From Halopseudomonas pelagia (lineage in GTDB: Bacteria; Pseudomonadota; Gammaproteobacteria; Pseudomonadales; Pseudomonadaceae): a stretch of DNA of 64,000 bases. The stretch is from contig NZ_CP033116.1 in NCBI RefSeq assembly GCF_009497895.1, forward strand, positions 3,968,001 to 4,032,000, read 5' to 3'. The first letter of the stretch is position 1. The number at the start of each line of letters is the position of its first letter. Position numbers and translations under genes: made by a program. This document shows, in pieces, positions 32,149 to 39,868 of this stretch. Below the pieces are notes generated by a model that did no database searches, was not told the origin of the DNA, and worked only from the letters and a program-made list of their open reading frames with translations.

Positions 32149-32969
32149 CATTTGATCAGTGGCGACGCGGAGCGGGTACCGCCCTGTCCTTTACCACTTT
32201 CGGCTTGGGCGGGGTCATCATTGGCGTTGTCATTGCGCCAGCGCTGCTGATTCTGGTGCGCGCGCCGGAAACGCGACAGCGCTGGATGCGACGTTTGATC
32301 CAGCTCGCCTTTCGCGCATTTATCGGTCTCATGCGTGTGCTCGGTGTATTGCGCTACGAGATGCGCAATATTGAGCTCCTGCAGCGGCCAGGACTATTGA
32401 TCATCGCGAACCATCCGTCACTGATAGATGTAATATTTCTTGTTGCCTATACCCGGCATGCAGACTGCATAGTCAACGGTGCTCTGGCGCACAATCCCTT
32501 TACCCGCGGCCCCATCAAGGCCGCCGGTTACATTACCAATACGAATCCGGAAACCGTTCTGGCTGCGGCTAAACAGAGCATGACCCGCGGCAACTCGCTG
32601 ATCCTGTTTCCCGAAGGCACCCGTACCGCGCCCGGGGGCCTGGTGCACTGCCGCCGCGGCGGCGCCAATATCGCTCTGCGCACAGGCACGTCAATTACGC
32701 CGGTGTTGATTCTCTGTGAGCCGGTTACCCTGACCAAGGGCGAACCCTGGTATCACATCCCGGAAAAACAGATCCATATAAAGCTGAAGGTGATGGAAGA
32801 TCTTCGCGTTGAGCAGGATAAACAAAAGCCGCCCAGACAGCAGGCCGTAGAACTGACCCGCTGGCTTAACGATTATTTCAACAAAGAACTGGAGCAGTTC
32901 CGCCATGAGCGAGACACAAAACCTGTCGCTGGAAATAAAGCACATGATTATCGACACTCTGGAGCTTGA
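32145..32969 (+). CDS. apeD: 1-acyl-glycerol-3-phosphate acyltransferase-like protein (ApeD-like)
   Basis: The 274-residue protein is a PlsC-type lysophospholipid acyltransferase. An N-terminal membrane segment (about residues 12-40) precedes the HxxxxD motif NHPSLID (His90, Asp95) and the substrate motif FPEGTRT (about 155-161). In aryl polyene clusters this enzyme is presumed to help attach the polyene acyl chain to a lipid. The GTG start at 32145 overlaps the upstream stop. Its last 65 bp overlap the following acyl carrier protein gene in another frame. Confidence 0.85.
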   Translation: MTFDQWRRGAGTALSFTTFGLGGVIIGVVIAPALLILVRAPETRQRWMRRLIQLAFRAFIGLMRVLGVLRYEMRNIELLQRPGLLIIANHPSLIDVIFLVAYTRHADCIVNGALAHNPFTRGPIKAAGYITNTNPETVLAAAKQSMTRGNSLILFPEGTRTAPGGLVHCRRGGANIALRTGTSITPVLILCEPVTLTKGEPWYHIPEKQIHIKLKVMEDLRVEQDKQKPPRQQAVELTRWLNDYFNKELEQFRHERDTKPVAGNKAHDYRHSGA

Positions 32970-33174
32970 GGACGTCACCCCGGACGACATTGATCCGCAA
33001 GCCCCGCTGTTCGGGGAGGGGCTTGGCCTTGATTCGATAGATGCACTGGAGTTAGGCCTGGCGCTGCAAAAGCGCTATGGCATCAAACTGGATGCGGAAG
33101 CCGAAGATACCCGCAGCCACTTTGCTAGCCTGAATGCACTCACTGCACTCGTGGAGGCCCGCCGTGTCAACTGA
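32905..33174 (+). CDS. apeE: Acyl carrier protein 1 of the aryl polyene cluster
   Basis: The 89-residue protein is an acyl carrier protein with the phosphopantetheine attachment site GLDSIDALELG (Ser44). It carries the growing chain on the type II polyketide enzymes. It starts 65 bp inside apeD and ends 11 bp inside the next ACP gene, so it is tightly translationally coupled. A cluster-borne phosphopantetheinyl transferase at 48176-48826 is the likely activator. Confidence 0.92.
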   Translation: MSETQNLSLEIKHMIIDTLELEDVTPDDIDPQAPLFGEGLGLDSIDALELGLALQKRYGIKLDAEAEDTRSHFASLNALTALVEARRVN

Positions 33175-33427
33175 AGCAAGCTATTCCAACCAGTCCATAT
33201 TCGACTTCCTGCGCGGCACCCTGGTGGAGCTGTTTGAGATCGACCCCAGCGCCATCCGGCCCGACGCACGCCTGTACGAAGACCTGGATATCGACAGCAT
33301 CGACGCGGTGGATATGGTCGTCGAGCTCAAGCGGTTTACCGGTCGGCGCATCAATCCGGACGATTTCAAAGCCGTGCGCACGGTAGATGACGTGGTCAAT
33401 GCCGTCGCCCGACTGATGCAGCAGTAG
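33164..33427 (+). CDS. apeF: Acyl carrier protein 2 of the aryl polyene cluster
   Basis: This is a second acyl carrier protein, ~87 residues, with the modified serine in DIDSIDAVDM (Ser45). The GTG at 33164 is chosen because GGAGG lies 6 bp upstream; the frame extends to 33134. Paired ACPs with similar but distinct DSID motifs are characteristic of aryl polyene clusters, where one is proposed to carry the starter and the other the extending chain. Confidence 0.9.
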   Translation: MSTEASYSNQSIFDFLRGTLVELFEIDPSAIRPDARLYEDLDIDSIDAVDMVVELKRFTGRRINPDDFKAVRTVDDVVNAVARLMQQ

Positions 33428-33429
33428 TC

Positions 33430-33966
33430 ATGCACGCAGGTCTGAAAAAAGCGCTCGGCGCGCTGGCCATTCTGGCGTGGCCGCTGGCGATCTACCTGCT
33501 GCACGACTCAGTCGGCAGCTGGCCGCTGCTGATCGTCGGCGCCCTGCTGCTGGTTTGGCGGGTACCCCAGGCGCGTTACCTTGCCCTGGTCGCGGCAGCG
33601 GCGCTGATAGTCCTGGGCCTGTTCAGCCGCGCCGAGTTTGGCATGCGCGCTTATCCGGTCGCGGTCAGTACCCTGATGTTTTGCCTGTTCTTCGCCAGCT
33701 TGCTGAAGGGGCAACCCATGATCGAGCAACTGGCTCGATTGCGGGAGCCGGATCTGTCTGCCGAGGGCGTGCGCTACACCAGGAAGGTGACCTGGGCCTG
33801 GTGCGGCTTCTTCGTCATCAATGGCGCTATTGCCGGTTGGACGGTCCTGTATGCGGACCTGGCCACCTGGGCGCTGTATAACGGCCTGATCAGCTATGTG
33901 CTGATGGGCCTGATGTTTGCCGGAGAGTGGCTGATTCGGCGGCGCGTACGCAGGGTAGCAGTATGA
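33430..33966 (+). CDS. apeG: Cluster membrane protein (COG4648-like, ApeG-like)
   Basis: The 178-residue integral membrane protein has about five or six hydrophobic helices (for example IYLLHDSVGSWPLLIVGALL and AGWTVLYADLATWALYNGL). It matches the uncharacterised membrane protein always found between the ACPs and the AMP-ligase in aryl polyene clusters. The function is unknown; a scaffold for the membrane-associated enzymes is possible but unproven. Its stop overlaps the next start (ATGA). Confidence 0.78.
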   Translation: MHAGLKKALGALAILAWPLAIYLLHDSVGSWPLLIVGALLLVWRVPQARYLALVAAAALIVLGLFSRAEFGMRAYPVAVSTLMFCLFFASLLKGQPMIEQLARLREPDLSAEGVRYTRKVTWAWCGFFVINGAIAGWTVLYADLATWALYNGLISYVLMGLMFAGEWLIRRRVRRVAV

Positions 33967-35645
33967 GCTTCCTGCCACTCAGCGCATTGCCCTGGCGCCG
34001 ATCGCAAACCGCAACGACCCTGCCGGATCACTGGGTGCACAGTGGTGCTCTGGCGGCAGCAACAGATCGCTGGCGGAACTGGCTGGCAGACCAGCCAGCG
34101 GGCGCATGGCTTTTATGCGAGCGTGACCCGCTGACCTTTTGCAGTGCTTTGCTCGCGCTCTGGGAGACGGATCGAGTAGCGGTGTTATCTGCCGATGATC
34201 GGCCGGAAACACTGGCGCGAATACAAAGCAGCATAGATGGACGTATTCCGCATTCACCCGGCCTGGCCATCGCGCAACATCTGCCGCAAGTGCCCAGTCA
34301 CCTGGACAATCAGCGCAGGGCATTAGTGCTGTTTACTTCAGGTAGCAGCGGTGAGCCGCTGGCGCTGGCAAAAACATTCCAGCAACTGGATGAAGAGCTC
34401 CGCGTGCACGCCCAGCTGTGGCCGCTGGACGAATCAGCCGGGGTGATTTCCCAGGTCAGTCACCAGCATATTTATGGGCTGCTCACCGGGGTGTTGCATC
34501 CACTGTGCAGCGGTCGGTCATTTTGCAGCAAGGACTGCCATTTCCCCGAGGTATTGGCCCAACGCCTGGCCGAAGCGGGCGCAGCGCAATTGCAGGTGAC
34601 CCTAGTCAGCTCGCCACCCCAGCTATCGCGCCTGCCCGCTCACACCCAGTGGCCAGAGCCAGGCAGGCTGTCGCGCATACTGTCATCCGGCGCACCGCTG
34701 GCGCAGGAGCACGCCGCGCATGCCGAACAGTTGTTGAAAGCGCCGGTGATCGAAATTTATGGCAGCACCGAAACCGGCGGCATTGCCTGGCGGCGTCAAC
34801 AGTCCGAGCTGCCGTGGACGCCTCTGCCCGGCGTTAACGTCCGCGTCGATGACGGCTGCCTGGCACTCACCTCACCCTTTCTTGATTCACCGCACACCTG
34901 GTGGCGACACCCAGACAGGGTCTCGCTGACTGACAAGGGCTTTATGCTGATGGGCCGGGAGGATCGGCTGGTGAAAGTGGCCGGCAAACGCCTGTCCCTG
35001 GACCAAATGGAAAGGGCACTGCAATCCCTAGACGGCATTCAAGCGGCACGCTGCGTCGAGCTCGGCCGCCCTGACGGTCGACTTGGCGCGATTATCCAGG
35101 TCTCGGCAAAGGCGCCGCAGGACCATGAAACCCGACGCCAGCTGATTCAACAGGTGCGCACAGCTCTGGCGGCGCACTTCGAAACCGTGACCCTACCCCG
35201 CTACTGGCGGTTTGTGGAAGAGCTACCCAGTAATGCACAGGGTAAACTGGACCGCGGACTGATCCAGCGATTGTTCAACGACATAGAGGATCACAAGAGC
35301 CCGCGCTGGCTGGCGGAAACCGTGATCAGCCAGGATGTGCGGATGCTCACGCTTGAGGTACCCGAGAAGCTGATCTACCTCGACGGGCATTTTGATCGAT
35401 TCCCCCTGGTGCCCGGCGTGGTCCTGGTTCAATGGGCAATGCAGCTGGCGCAGCAAGCATTTGGCGCGCGAGGTGGCTTTCACGGCATTGACCAGTTGAA
35501 ATTTCAGCGGCCGCTGCGCTCCGGTATGCGCTTCACGCTGGAGCTCACCAGGCGTGAAAACGGCATTGGCTTTGTGTACAAGTCCGCTGAAGGGCAGCAT
35601 GCCGGCGGTCGTATCCGACTCGCCGCGCTGGATGTGCAGCCATGA
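33963..35645 (+). CDS. apeH: Aryl-acid AMP-ligase fused to a hotdog dehydratase domain (ApeH-ApeI-like)
   Basis: The 560-residue protein has an N-terminal adenylation domain (about residues 1-430) with LFTSGSSGEP (core A3), EIYGSTETGG (A5), GREDRLVKVAGKR (A8) and the C-terminal lysine in SNAQGKLDR (A10). This is the starter-loading enzyme of the polyene. The last ~115 residues form a FabA/FabZ-like hotdog domain with YLDGHFDRFPLVPGVVLVQW, the catalytic-His segment of a 3-hydroxyacyl-ACP dehydratase (ApeI-like). One frame runs through both domains with no stop. The ATG at 33963 overlaps the upstream stop, and the last codon overlaps the next gene (ATGA). Confidence 0.88.
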   Translation: MSFLPLSALPWRRSQTATTLPDHWVHSGALAAATDRWRNWLADQPAGAWLLCERDPLTFCSALLALWETDRVAVLSADDRPETLARIQSSIDGRIPHSPGLAIAQHLPQVPSHLDNQRRALVLFTSGSSGEPLALAKTFQQLDEELRVHAQLWPLDESAGVISQVSHQHIYGLLTGVLHPLCSGRSFCSKDCHFPEVLAQRLAEAGAAQLQVTLVSSPPQLSRLPAHTQWPEPGRLSRILSSGAPLAQEHAAHAEQLLKAPVIEIYGSTETGGIAWRRQQSELPWTPLPGVNVRVDDGCLALTSPFLDSPHTWWRHPDRVSLTDKGFMLMGREDRLVKVAGKRLSLDQMERALQSLDGIQAARCVELGRPDGRLGAIIQVSAKAPQDHETRRQLIQQVRTALAAHFETVTLPRYWRFVEELPSNAQGKLDRGLIQRLFNDIEDHKSPRWLAETVISQDVRMLTLEVPEKLIYLDGHFDRFPLVPGVVLVQWAMQLAQQAFGARGGFHGIDQLKFQRPLRSGMRFTLELTRRENGIGFVYKSAEGQHAGGRIRLAALDVQP

Positions 35646-36388
35646 ACGCATTGAAGATATGCGTTCTTATCCCGGTCTATAACCACCCGGACAGCATCAC
35701 GGCTGTCGTCGAGCAGATGCGCTCTCTGCAGCTACCCATCCTGCTGATCGACGATGGCAGCGACAGTCGTTGTGCCGCCGTGCTCGACCAGTTGGCCAGC
35801 CAGCATTGCCATCTGCTGCGTCTGCCCTGCAACCAGGGCAAGGGCGCAGCAGTGCGCGCCGGGTTGGCCGAAGCTGGCCGACTGGGGTTTACTCATGCGT
35901 TGCAGATCGATGCTGATGGGCAGCACGCCCGGGATGATCTACCAGCGTTCATTCAGCAGCTCGCCAGCACGCCCCAGGCGCTGGTGATCGGCTACCCGCG
36001 TTATGACCAGAGCGTGTCGCCGATCCGCTTCTATGGTCGCTACGCCACTCACATCTGGGTCTGGATCAACACGCTCTCGCTGGATATCCGCGACTCCATG
36101 TGTGGCGCGCGACTCTATCCCGTGGCTGCCATCAATCAGTTGCTGGCCAAAACCCCCTGCGGCAACCGCATGGCCTTTGACACCGAAATACTGGTGCGCT
36201 GGCACTGGGCAGGCGGTGCGGTTGCCAACCTTCCCGTGCGCGTACATTACCCGCTGGACGGGGTCAGCCACTTTCAGCTCTGGCGCGATAACGCGCTGAT
36301 CAGCGCCATGCATGCGCGTTTGTTTTTCGGCATGCTGGTGCGCTTGCCGTGGTTACTGCACCAGCGTTTCAAGCGCAGCGCAGCATGA
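35642..36388 (+). CDS. Family 2 glycosyltransferase of the aryl polyene cluster
   Basis: The 248-residue GT2 (GT-A fold) protein begins LKICVLIPVYNHPDSI and contains ILLIDDGSD, GKGAAVRAGL and LQIDADGQH, the nucleotide-sugar and metal-binding motifs of dolichol-phosphate-mannose-synthase-like enzymes. In E. coli clusters the glycosyltransferase and the following acyltransferase are, as I recall, one protein (ApeJ); here they are separate ORFs joined by ATGA. It probably decorates the lipid or carbohydrate to which the polyene is anchored. Confidence 0.85.
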   Translation: MNALKICVLIPVYNHPDSITAVVEQMRSLQLPILLIDDGSDSRCAAVLDQLASQHCHLLRLPCNQGKGAAVRAGLAEAGRLGFTHALQIDADGQHARDDLPAFIQQLASTPQALVIGYPRYDQSVSPIRFYGRYATHIWVWINTLSLDIRDSMCGARLYPVAAINQLLAKTPCGNRMAFDTEILVRWHWAGGAVANLPVRVHYPLDGVSHFQLWRDNALISAMHARLFFGMLVRLPWLLHQRFKRSAA

Positions 36389-37326
36389 GCACACACTGGG
36401 CGAAGATCGGCGAGAGCGGCACCATTGTTGGCATGCAGATCATGGTCTTTGTGCAGCGGCGGCTAGGTCGCTGGCCCTTCCAGATCGTGCTCTGGCCGGT
36501 CATTCTGTGGTATTTCCTCACACAGAGTACCGCTCGACAGGCTTCGCAACGCTACCTGGTGCGGCTTGATCCGGAACTGACCCACCGACCCGCGGCACGC
36601 TGGTGGCGCAGCTACCGGCATTTTCTCAGCTTTGGTAGTGCGCTGATGGACAAGGTCGAGGCCTGGAGCGGTGCAATTGCCAAGCAGCGTTTGCGGGGAG
36701 ACGGCTTTGACCGCTTTAGCTCCAGCATTGCCCAGGGCCGTGGCGGGATCGTTCTGGTAGCCCATCACGGCAACCTGGATATCGCCAACTCGCTGGCCCG
36801 CTACCATCCCGCTCTGGATATGACGGTGCTGATGCACACGCGCAATGCCGGCAAATTCAACCTGATGCTGGAAAAGGTCACCGGCCAGGCGCGGCCCGAC
36901 ATACTTGAGGTGACGGAAATCACCCCCGCTACCGCGCAGGAGATGGCCGAACGCATCAGCCGCGGTGGTTTCATCGTGATTGCCGCCGATCGTATCCCGG
37001 TGTCAGGCGAGCGGATGCGCGCGCTATCTTTTCTCGGCGATCAGGCGCTCTTCCCCGAAGGCCCCTTTCTGCTCGCGGCACTGCTCAAGTGCCCGGTATA
37101 CCTGCTCAGCTGTGTGCGCGACGGCCATCACTTCCAGATCGACTTCACACCTTTCGACGACACCTGCGCCTTGCCGCGCAAAGAGCGCGACGCCTGGATT
37201 GCCGATGCGATGCAGCGCTACGCCGACACGCTGGCGGTCACCGTCCGCCGCCATCCGCTGCAATGGTTTAACTTCTACCCCTTCTGGCTGAACGATAGTG
37301 GACACCCCAATGACGATATTGCCTGA
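36385..37326 (+). CDS. LpxL/HtrB-family acyltransferase of the aryl polyene cluster
   Basis: The 313-residue protein resembles lipid A late acyltransferases. It has an N-terminal hydrophobic segment (about residues 23-42), the catalytic HxxxxE/D-type motif region VLVAHHGNLDIA and AADRIPVSGERM. It probably transfers the polyene or another acyl chain to a membrane anchor. The ATG at 36385 overlaps the glycosyltransferase stop; the frame extends back to 36349. Its 3' end overlaps the ammonia-lyase start by 17 bp. Confidence 0.83.
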   Translation: MSTHWAKIGESGTIVGMQIMVFVQRRLGRWPFQIVLWPVILWYFLTQSTARQASQRYLVRLDPELTHRPAARWWRSYRHFLSFGSALMDKVEAWSGAIAKQRLRGDGFDRFSSSIAQGRGGIVLVAHHGNLDIANSLARYHPALDMTVLMHTRNAGKFNLMLEKVTGQARPDILEVTEITPATAQEMAERISRGGFIVIAADRIPVSGERMRALSFLGDQALFPEGPFLLAALLKCPVYLLSCVRDGHHFQIDFTPFDDTCALPRKERDAWIADAMQRYADTLAVTVRRHPLQWFNFYPFWLNDSGHPNDDIA

Positions 37327-38872
37327 CCCCCTGACCGCAAGCGCCGTGCTGACCCTCGACGGTTCAGAGGTCAGCCTGGAGCAAGTGCAAGCGGTTGCCG
37401 AAGGCCGCTGCCAGGTAGTGCTGTCATCCGCGCCAGCCTTCCGGGAACGCATCACGCGCGGCAGCGCCTTCCTGGAAAAACTGCTGGCCGAAGATGGCGT
37501 TATCTATGGCGTGACTACCGGCTATGGCGATTCCTGCACCCGGCTTGTACCCAGCGCCGACATGGAAGACCTGCCGCGCCAGCTGTATACCTTTCACGGC
37601 TGCGGGCTCGGTGAAATACTCTCGCACGAGGCAGCACGCGCCGTGGTGATGGTGCGCCTGGTATCACTGTGCCGCGGCTACTCCGGCGTGTGCGTGGAAC
37701 TGCTCGAGCGCCTGGTGTGGTTGTTGCAGCACGACGTCATGCCAGTGATTCCGGAGGAAGGCTCGGTTGGCGCCAGCGGCGACCTGACGCCTCTTTCGTA
37801 TCTGGCCGCAGTACTCTGTGGCGAACGTGAAGTGCTGGTCGGCGGCGAGCGGCGGCCCACTGCCGAGGTGTTCGCCGAGCTAGGGCAAACGCCTTACCGC
37901 CTCAAGCCCAAGGAAGGCCTGGCGCTGATGAACGGCACCGCGGTGATGACGGCGCTGAGCGTTCTAGCATTCACCCGCTGCAGCTACCTGACGCAACTGG
38001 CCTCGCGGATTACCGCCATGGCCGTGTATGCACTGGACGGCAACCCCTACCATTTCGACGCGGATCTGTTTGCTGCCAAACCACACCCGGGGCAAAACCG
38101 GGTGGCTGCGCGCATAAGCGCTGATCTGCACGCAGCCAGCACGCCGCGCAATTCCGCTCGGCTGCAGGACCGCTATTCCACCCGCTGCGCACCCCACGTG
38201 ATCGGCGTAGTGGAAGACGCGATGCCCTGGTGGCGCCAGTTTCTGGAAACCGAACTGAATAGCGCGAACGACAATCCGCTGATTGATGCCGAGCAAGAAA
38301 AAGTCATGCACGGCGGGCATTTTTATGGGGGTCATATCGCCTTCGCGATGGATAGCATGAAGCAGGCCTGTGCCAATATCGCCGACCTGCTCGATCGCCA
38401 ACTGGCGCAACTGGTCGACGTGCGCTTCAACCACGGCCTGCCAAGCAATCTCAGCGGTGCAAGCCCCGAGCGAGCAGCGCTCAACCATGGTTACAAGGCC
38501 GTGCAGATCGGCGCCTCGGCCTGGACCGCAGAAGCGCTCAAACTGACCATGCCGGCCAGCGTTTTTTCGCGCTCCACCGAATGCCACAATCAAGACAAGG
38601 TGAGCATGGGCACCATCGCCGCCCGCGATGCGCTTCGCGTGCTCACTTTGGTAGAGCAGGTCGCCGCGGCCTCGTTGCACGCAGCCTGTCAGGGCATGGA
38701 GCTGCGCAGTCAATTGCAGGACACCGCACCACCGCCTGCCGATTTACAATCCTTTGTGCACCAGTGCCGCGCGCATTTTCCTCCGTTAGCCGAGGACCGC
38801 GCCCTGGAGCGCGAGTTGCGTCTGCTCTGTGATCTTATTCGCCAACGTTGCTGGAACCTCTATGACGCCTGA
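37310..38872 (+). CDS. Aromatic amino acid/histidine ammonia-lyase family enzyme (starter supply)
   Basis: The ~520-residue protein is a MIO-type ammonia-lyase. The cofactor triad Ala-Ser-Gly (Ala155-Gly157) lies in GSVGASGDLTPLSY, and YGVTTGYGD, NSANDNPLID and QDKVSMGTIAARD complete the active site. In aryl polyene and flexirubin clusters such enzymes are proposed to deaminate tyrosine or phenylalanine to the aryl-acrylate starter. The selectivity pair aligned with Ser-His (HAL), His-Leu (TAL) and Phe-Leu (PAL) is Phe95-His96 here, so the substrate is uncertain. It could also be read as HutH, but no hut genes are near. The start is ATG 37310; a GTG at 37298 is in frame. Confidence 0.85.
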   Translation: MTILPDPLTASAVLTLDGSEVSLEQVQAVAEGRCQVVLSSAPAFRERITRGSAFLEKLLAEDGVIYGVTTGYGDSCTRLVPSADMEDLPRQLYTFHGCGLGEILSHEAARAVVMVRLVSLCRGYSGVCVELLERLVWLLQHDVMPVIPEEGSVGASGDLTPLSYLAAVLCGEREVLVGGERRPTAEVFAELGQTPYRLKPKEGLALMNGTAVMTALSVLAFTRCSYLTQLASRITAMAVYALDGNPYHFDADLFAAKPHPGQNRVAARISADLHAASTPRNSARLQDRYSTRCAPHVIGVVEDAMPWWRQFLETELNSANDNPLIDAEQEKVMHGGHFYGGHIAFAMDSMKQACANIADLLDRQLAQLVDVRFNHGLPSNLSGASPERAALNHGYKAVQIGASAWTAEALKLTMPASVFSRSTECHNQDKVSMGTIAARDALRVLTLVEQVAAASLHAACQGMELRSQLQDTAPPPADLQSFVHQCRAHFPPLAEDRALERELRLLCDLIRQRCWNLYDA

Positions 38873-39302
38873 CCAAAGACCCTTACCCGTTTGCGAAATC
38901 GACATGACCATCCCTTTCCACGATGTGGATATGATGCAGATCGTTTGGCACGGACATTATGTGCGCTACCTCGAGATCGCCCGCTGCGCGCTGCTGGATC
39001 GGATCAATTACAATTATATGGAAATGCGCGCATCCGGCTTTGCCTGGCCGGTAATCGACTTGCGCCTGCGTTACGCCGCACCGCTGGTGTTTACTCAGAA
39101 AATCATCATCGAAGCCAGACTGGTCGAGTGGGAGCATCGCCTCAAGATCGATTACACCATTCGCGACGCGGCCACGCGCAAACGCCTGACCCGTGCCTGG
39201 AGCGTGCAGGTCGCCGTCGGCATCGAGGATATGGAAATGCGCCTGGCTTCGCCGCAGATTCTGATCGACCGGTTGCTGGCCTGGCAGGACACAGCCGCAT
39301 GA
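38862..39302 (+). CDS. apeK: 4-hydroxybenzoyl-CoA-type thioesterase (ApeK-like)
   Basis: The 146-residue protein is a hotdog-fold thioesterase of the 4HBT/YbgC type, with the catalytic Asp region FHDVDMMQIVWHGHYVRYLE. In aryl polyene clusters it is presumed to hydrolyse or edit acyl-thioesters. The ATG at 38862 overlaps the ammonia-lyase stop by 11 bp; the longer frame from 38829 is less likely. Its stop overlaps the next start (ATGA). Confidence 0.86.
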   Translation: MTPDQRPLPVCEIDMTIPFHDVDMMQIVWHGHYVRYLEIARCALLDRINYNYMEMRASGFAWPVIDLRLRYAAPLVFTQKIIIEARLVEWEHRLKIDYTIRDAATRKRLTRAWSVQVAVGIEDMEMRLASPQILIDRLLAWQDTAA

Positions 39303-39868
39303 CGCCTTTCACCCATCGCTGTGCGCACCCCGCGATTGTGTTCGCCTGCAGCATCCTGGCCGCCACGATGGCCCAGGCCGCACCGGATGCCGCGGCTTTG
39401 AGTCAGCAGCTGGCGCAACACAGCCCTGAATGCGGCACTTTTCAGCAGAACCGCTGGCTTGCCGACTTCGAGCTGGATTTGCCCAGCAGCGGAAGCTTTC
39501 AGCGTCTGGACCAGGCGCTCATCTGGCGCACGGAAACACCAGTCCGCACCGAGATCCGTCTAAGCCAGGACAATACCGAACTCCCTCCTGGCTATCGGAT
39601 GCTGCTACCGGTAATGACCGCATTGCTTGAAGGCGACTGGCAGCGTTTGCAGGACCACTTCCAGATCGTCACCGATGGTGAACTTTCAAGCTGGGCTGCC
39701 AGGCTCACACCTTTGGATAGCCGCGTGGCGGCGACCCTGCTGTCAATTCAGGTAAAAGGTGGGCAGCAACTCGAACACATCGCCATGGCCTTCGCTGACG
39801 GCGATCGCCTGAATATCGACCTGACCCCGGCCAGCTGTGAGCCGGACCCAGCGCCGCAGGCACCATGA
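39299..39868 (+). CDS. apeL: LolA-like outer-membrane carrier protein (ApeL-like)
   Basis: The 189-residue precursor has a signal peptide (about residues 1-27, ending AQAA). Its beta-rich mature domain with FQQNRWLADFELDLPSSGSF resembles the periplasmic lipoprotein/lipid carrier LolA. It probably shuttles the polyene lipid across the periplasm from the MMPL exporter encoded next. The open frame extends upstream to 38891, antiparallel to no gene but out of frame with the thioesterase, and is not coding there. ATGA junctions join it to both neighbours. Confidence 0.8.
   Translation: MTPFTHRCAHPAIVFACSILAATMAQAAPDAAALSQQLAQHSPECGTFQQNRWLADFELDLPSSGSFQRLDQALIWRTETPVRTEIRLSQDNTELPPGYRMLLPVMTALLEGDWQRLQDHFQIVTDGELSSWAARLTPLDSRVAATLLSIQVKGGQQLEHIAMAFADGDRLNIDLTPASCEPDPAPQAP

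Noticed and set aside
37310..38872. Calling the ammonia-lyase HutH (histidine catabolism)
   Set aside because: No hutU, hutI or hutC is nearby, the selectivity residues differ from Ser-His, and the gene is embedded in the polyene cluster.
38891..39298. Upstream extension of the LolA-like frame
   Set aside because: It overlaps the thioesterase out of frame; the signal peptide and ATGA junction place the start at 39299.
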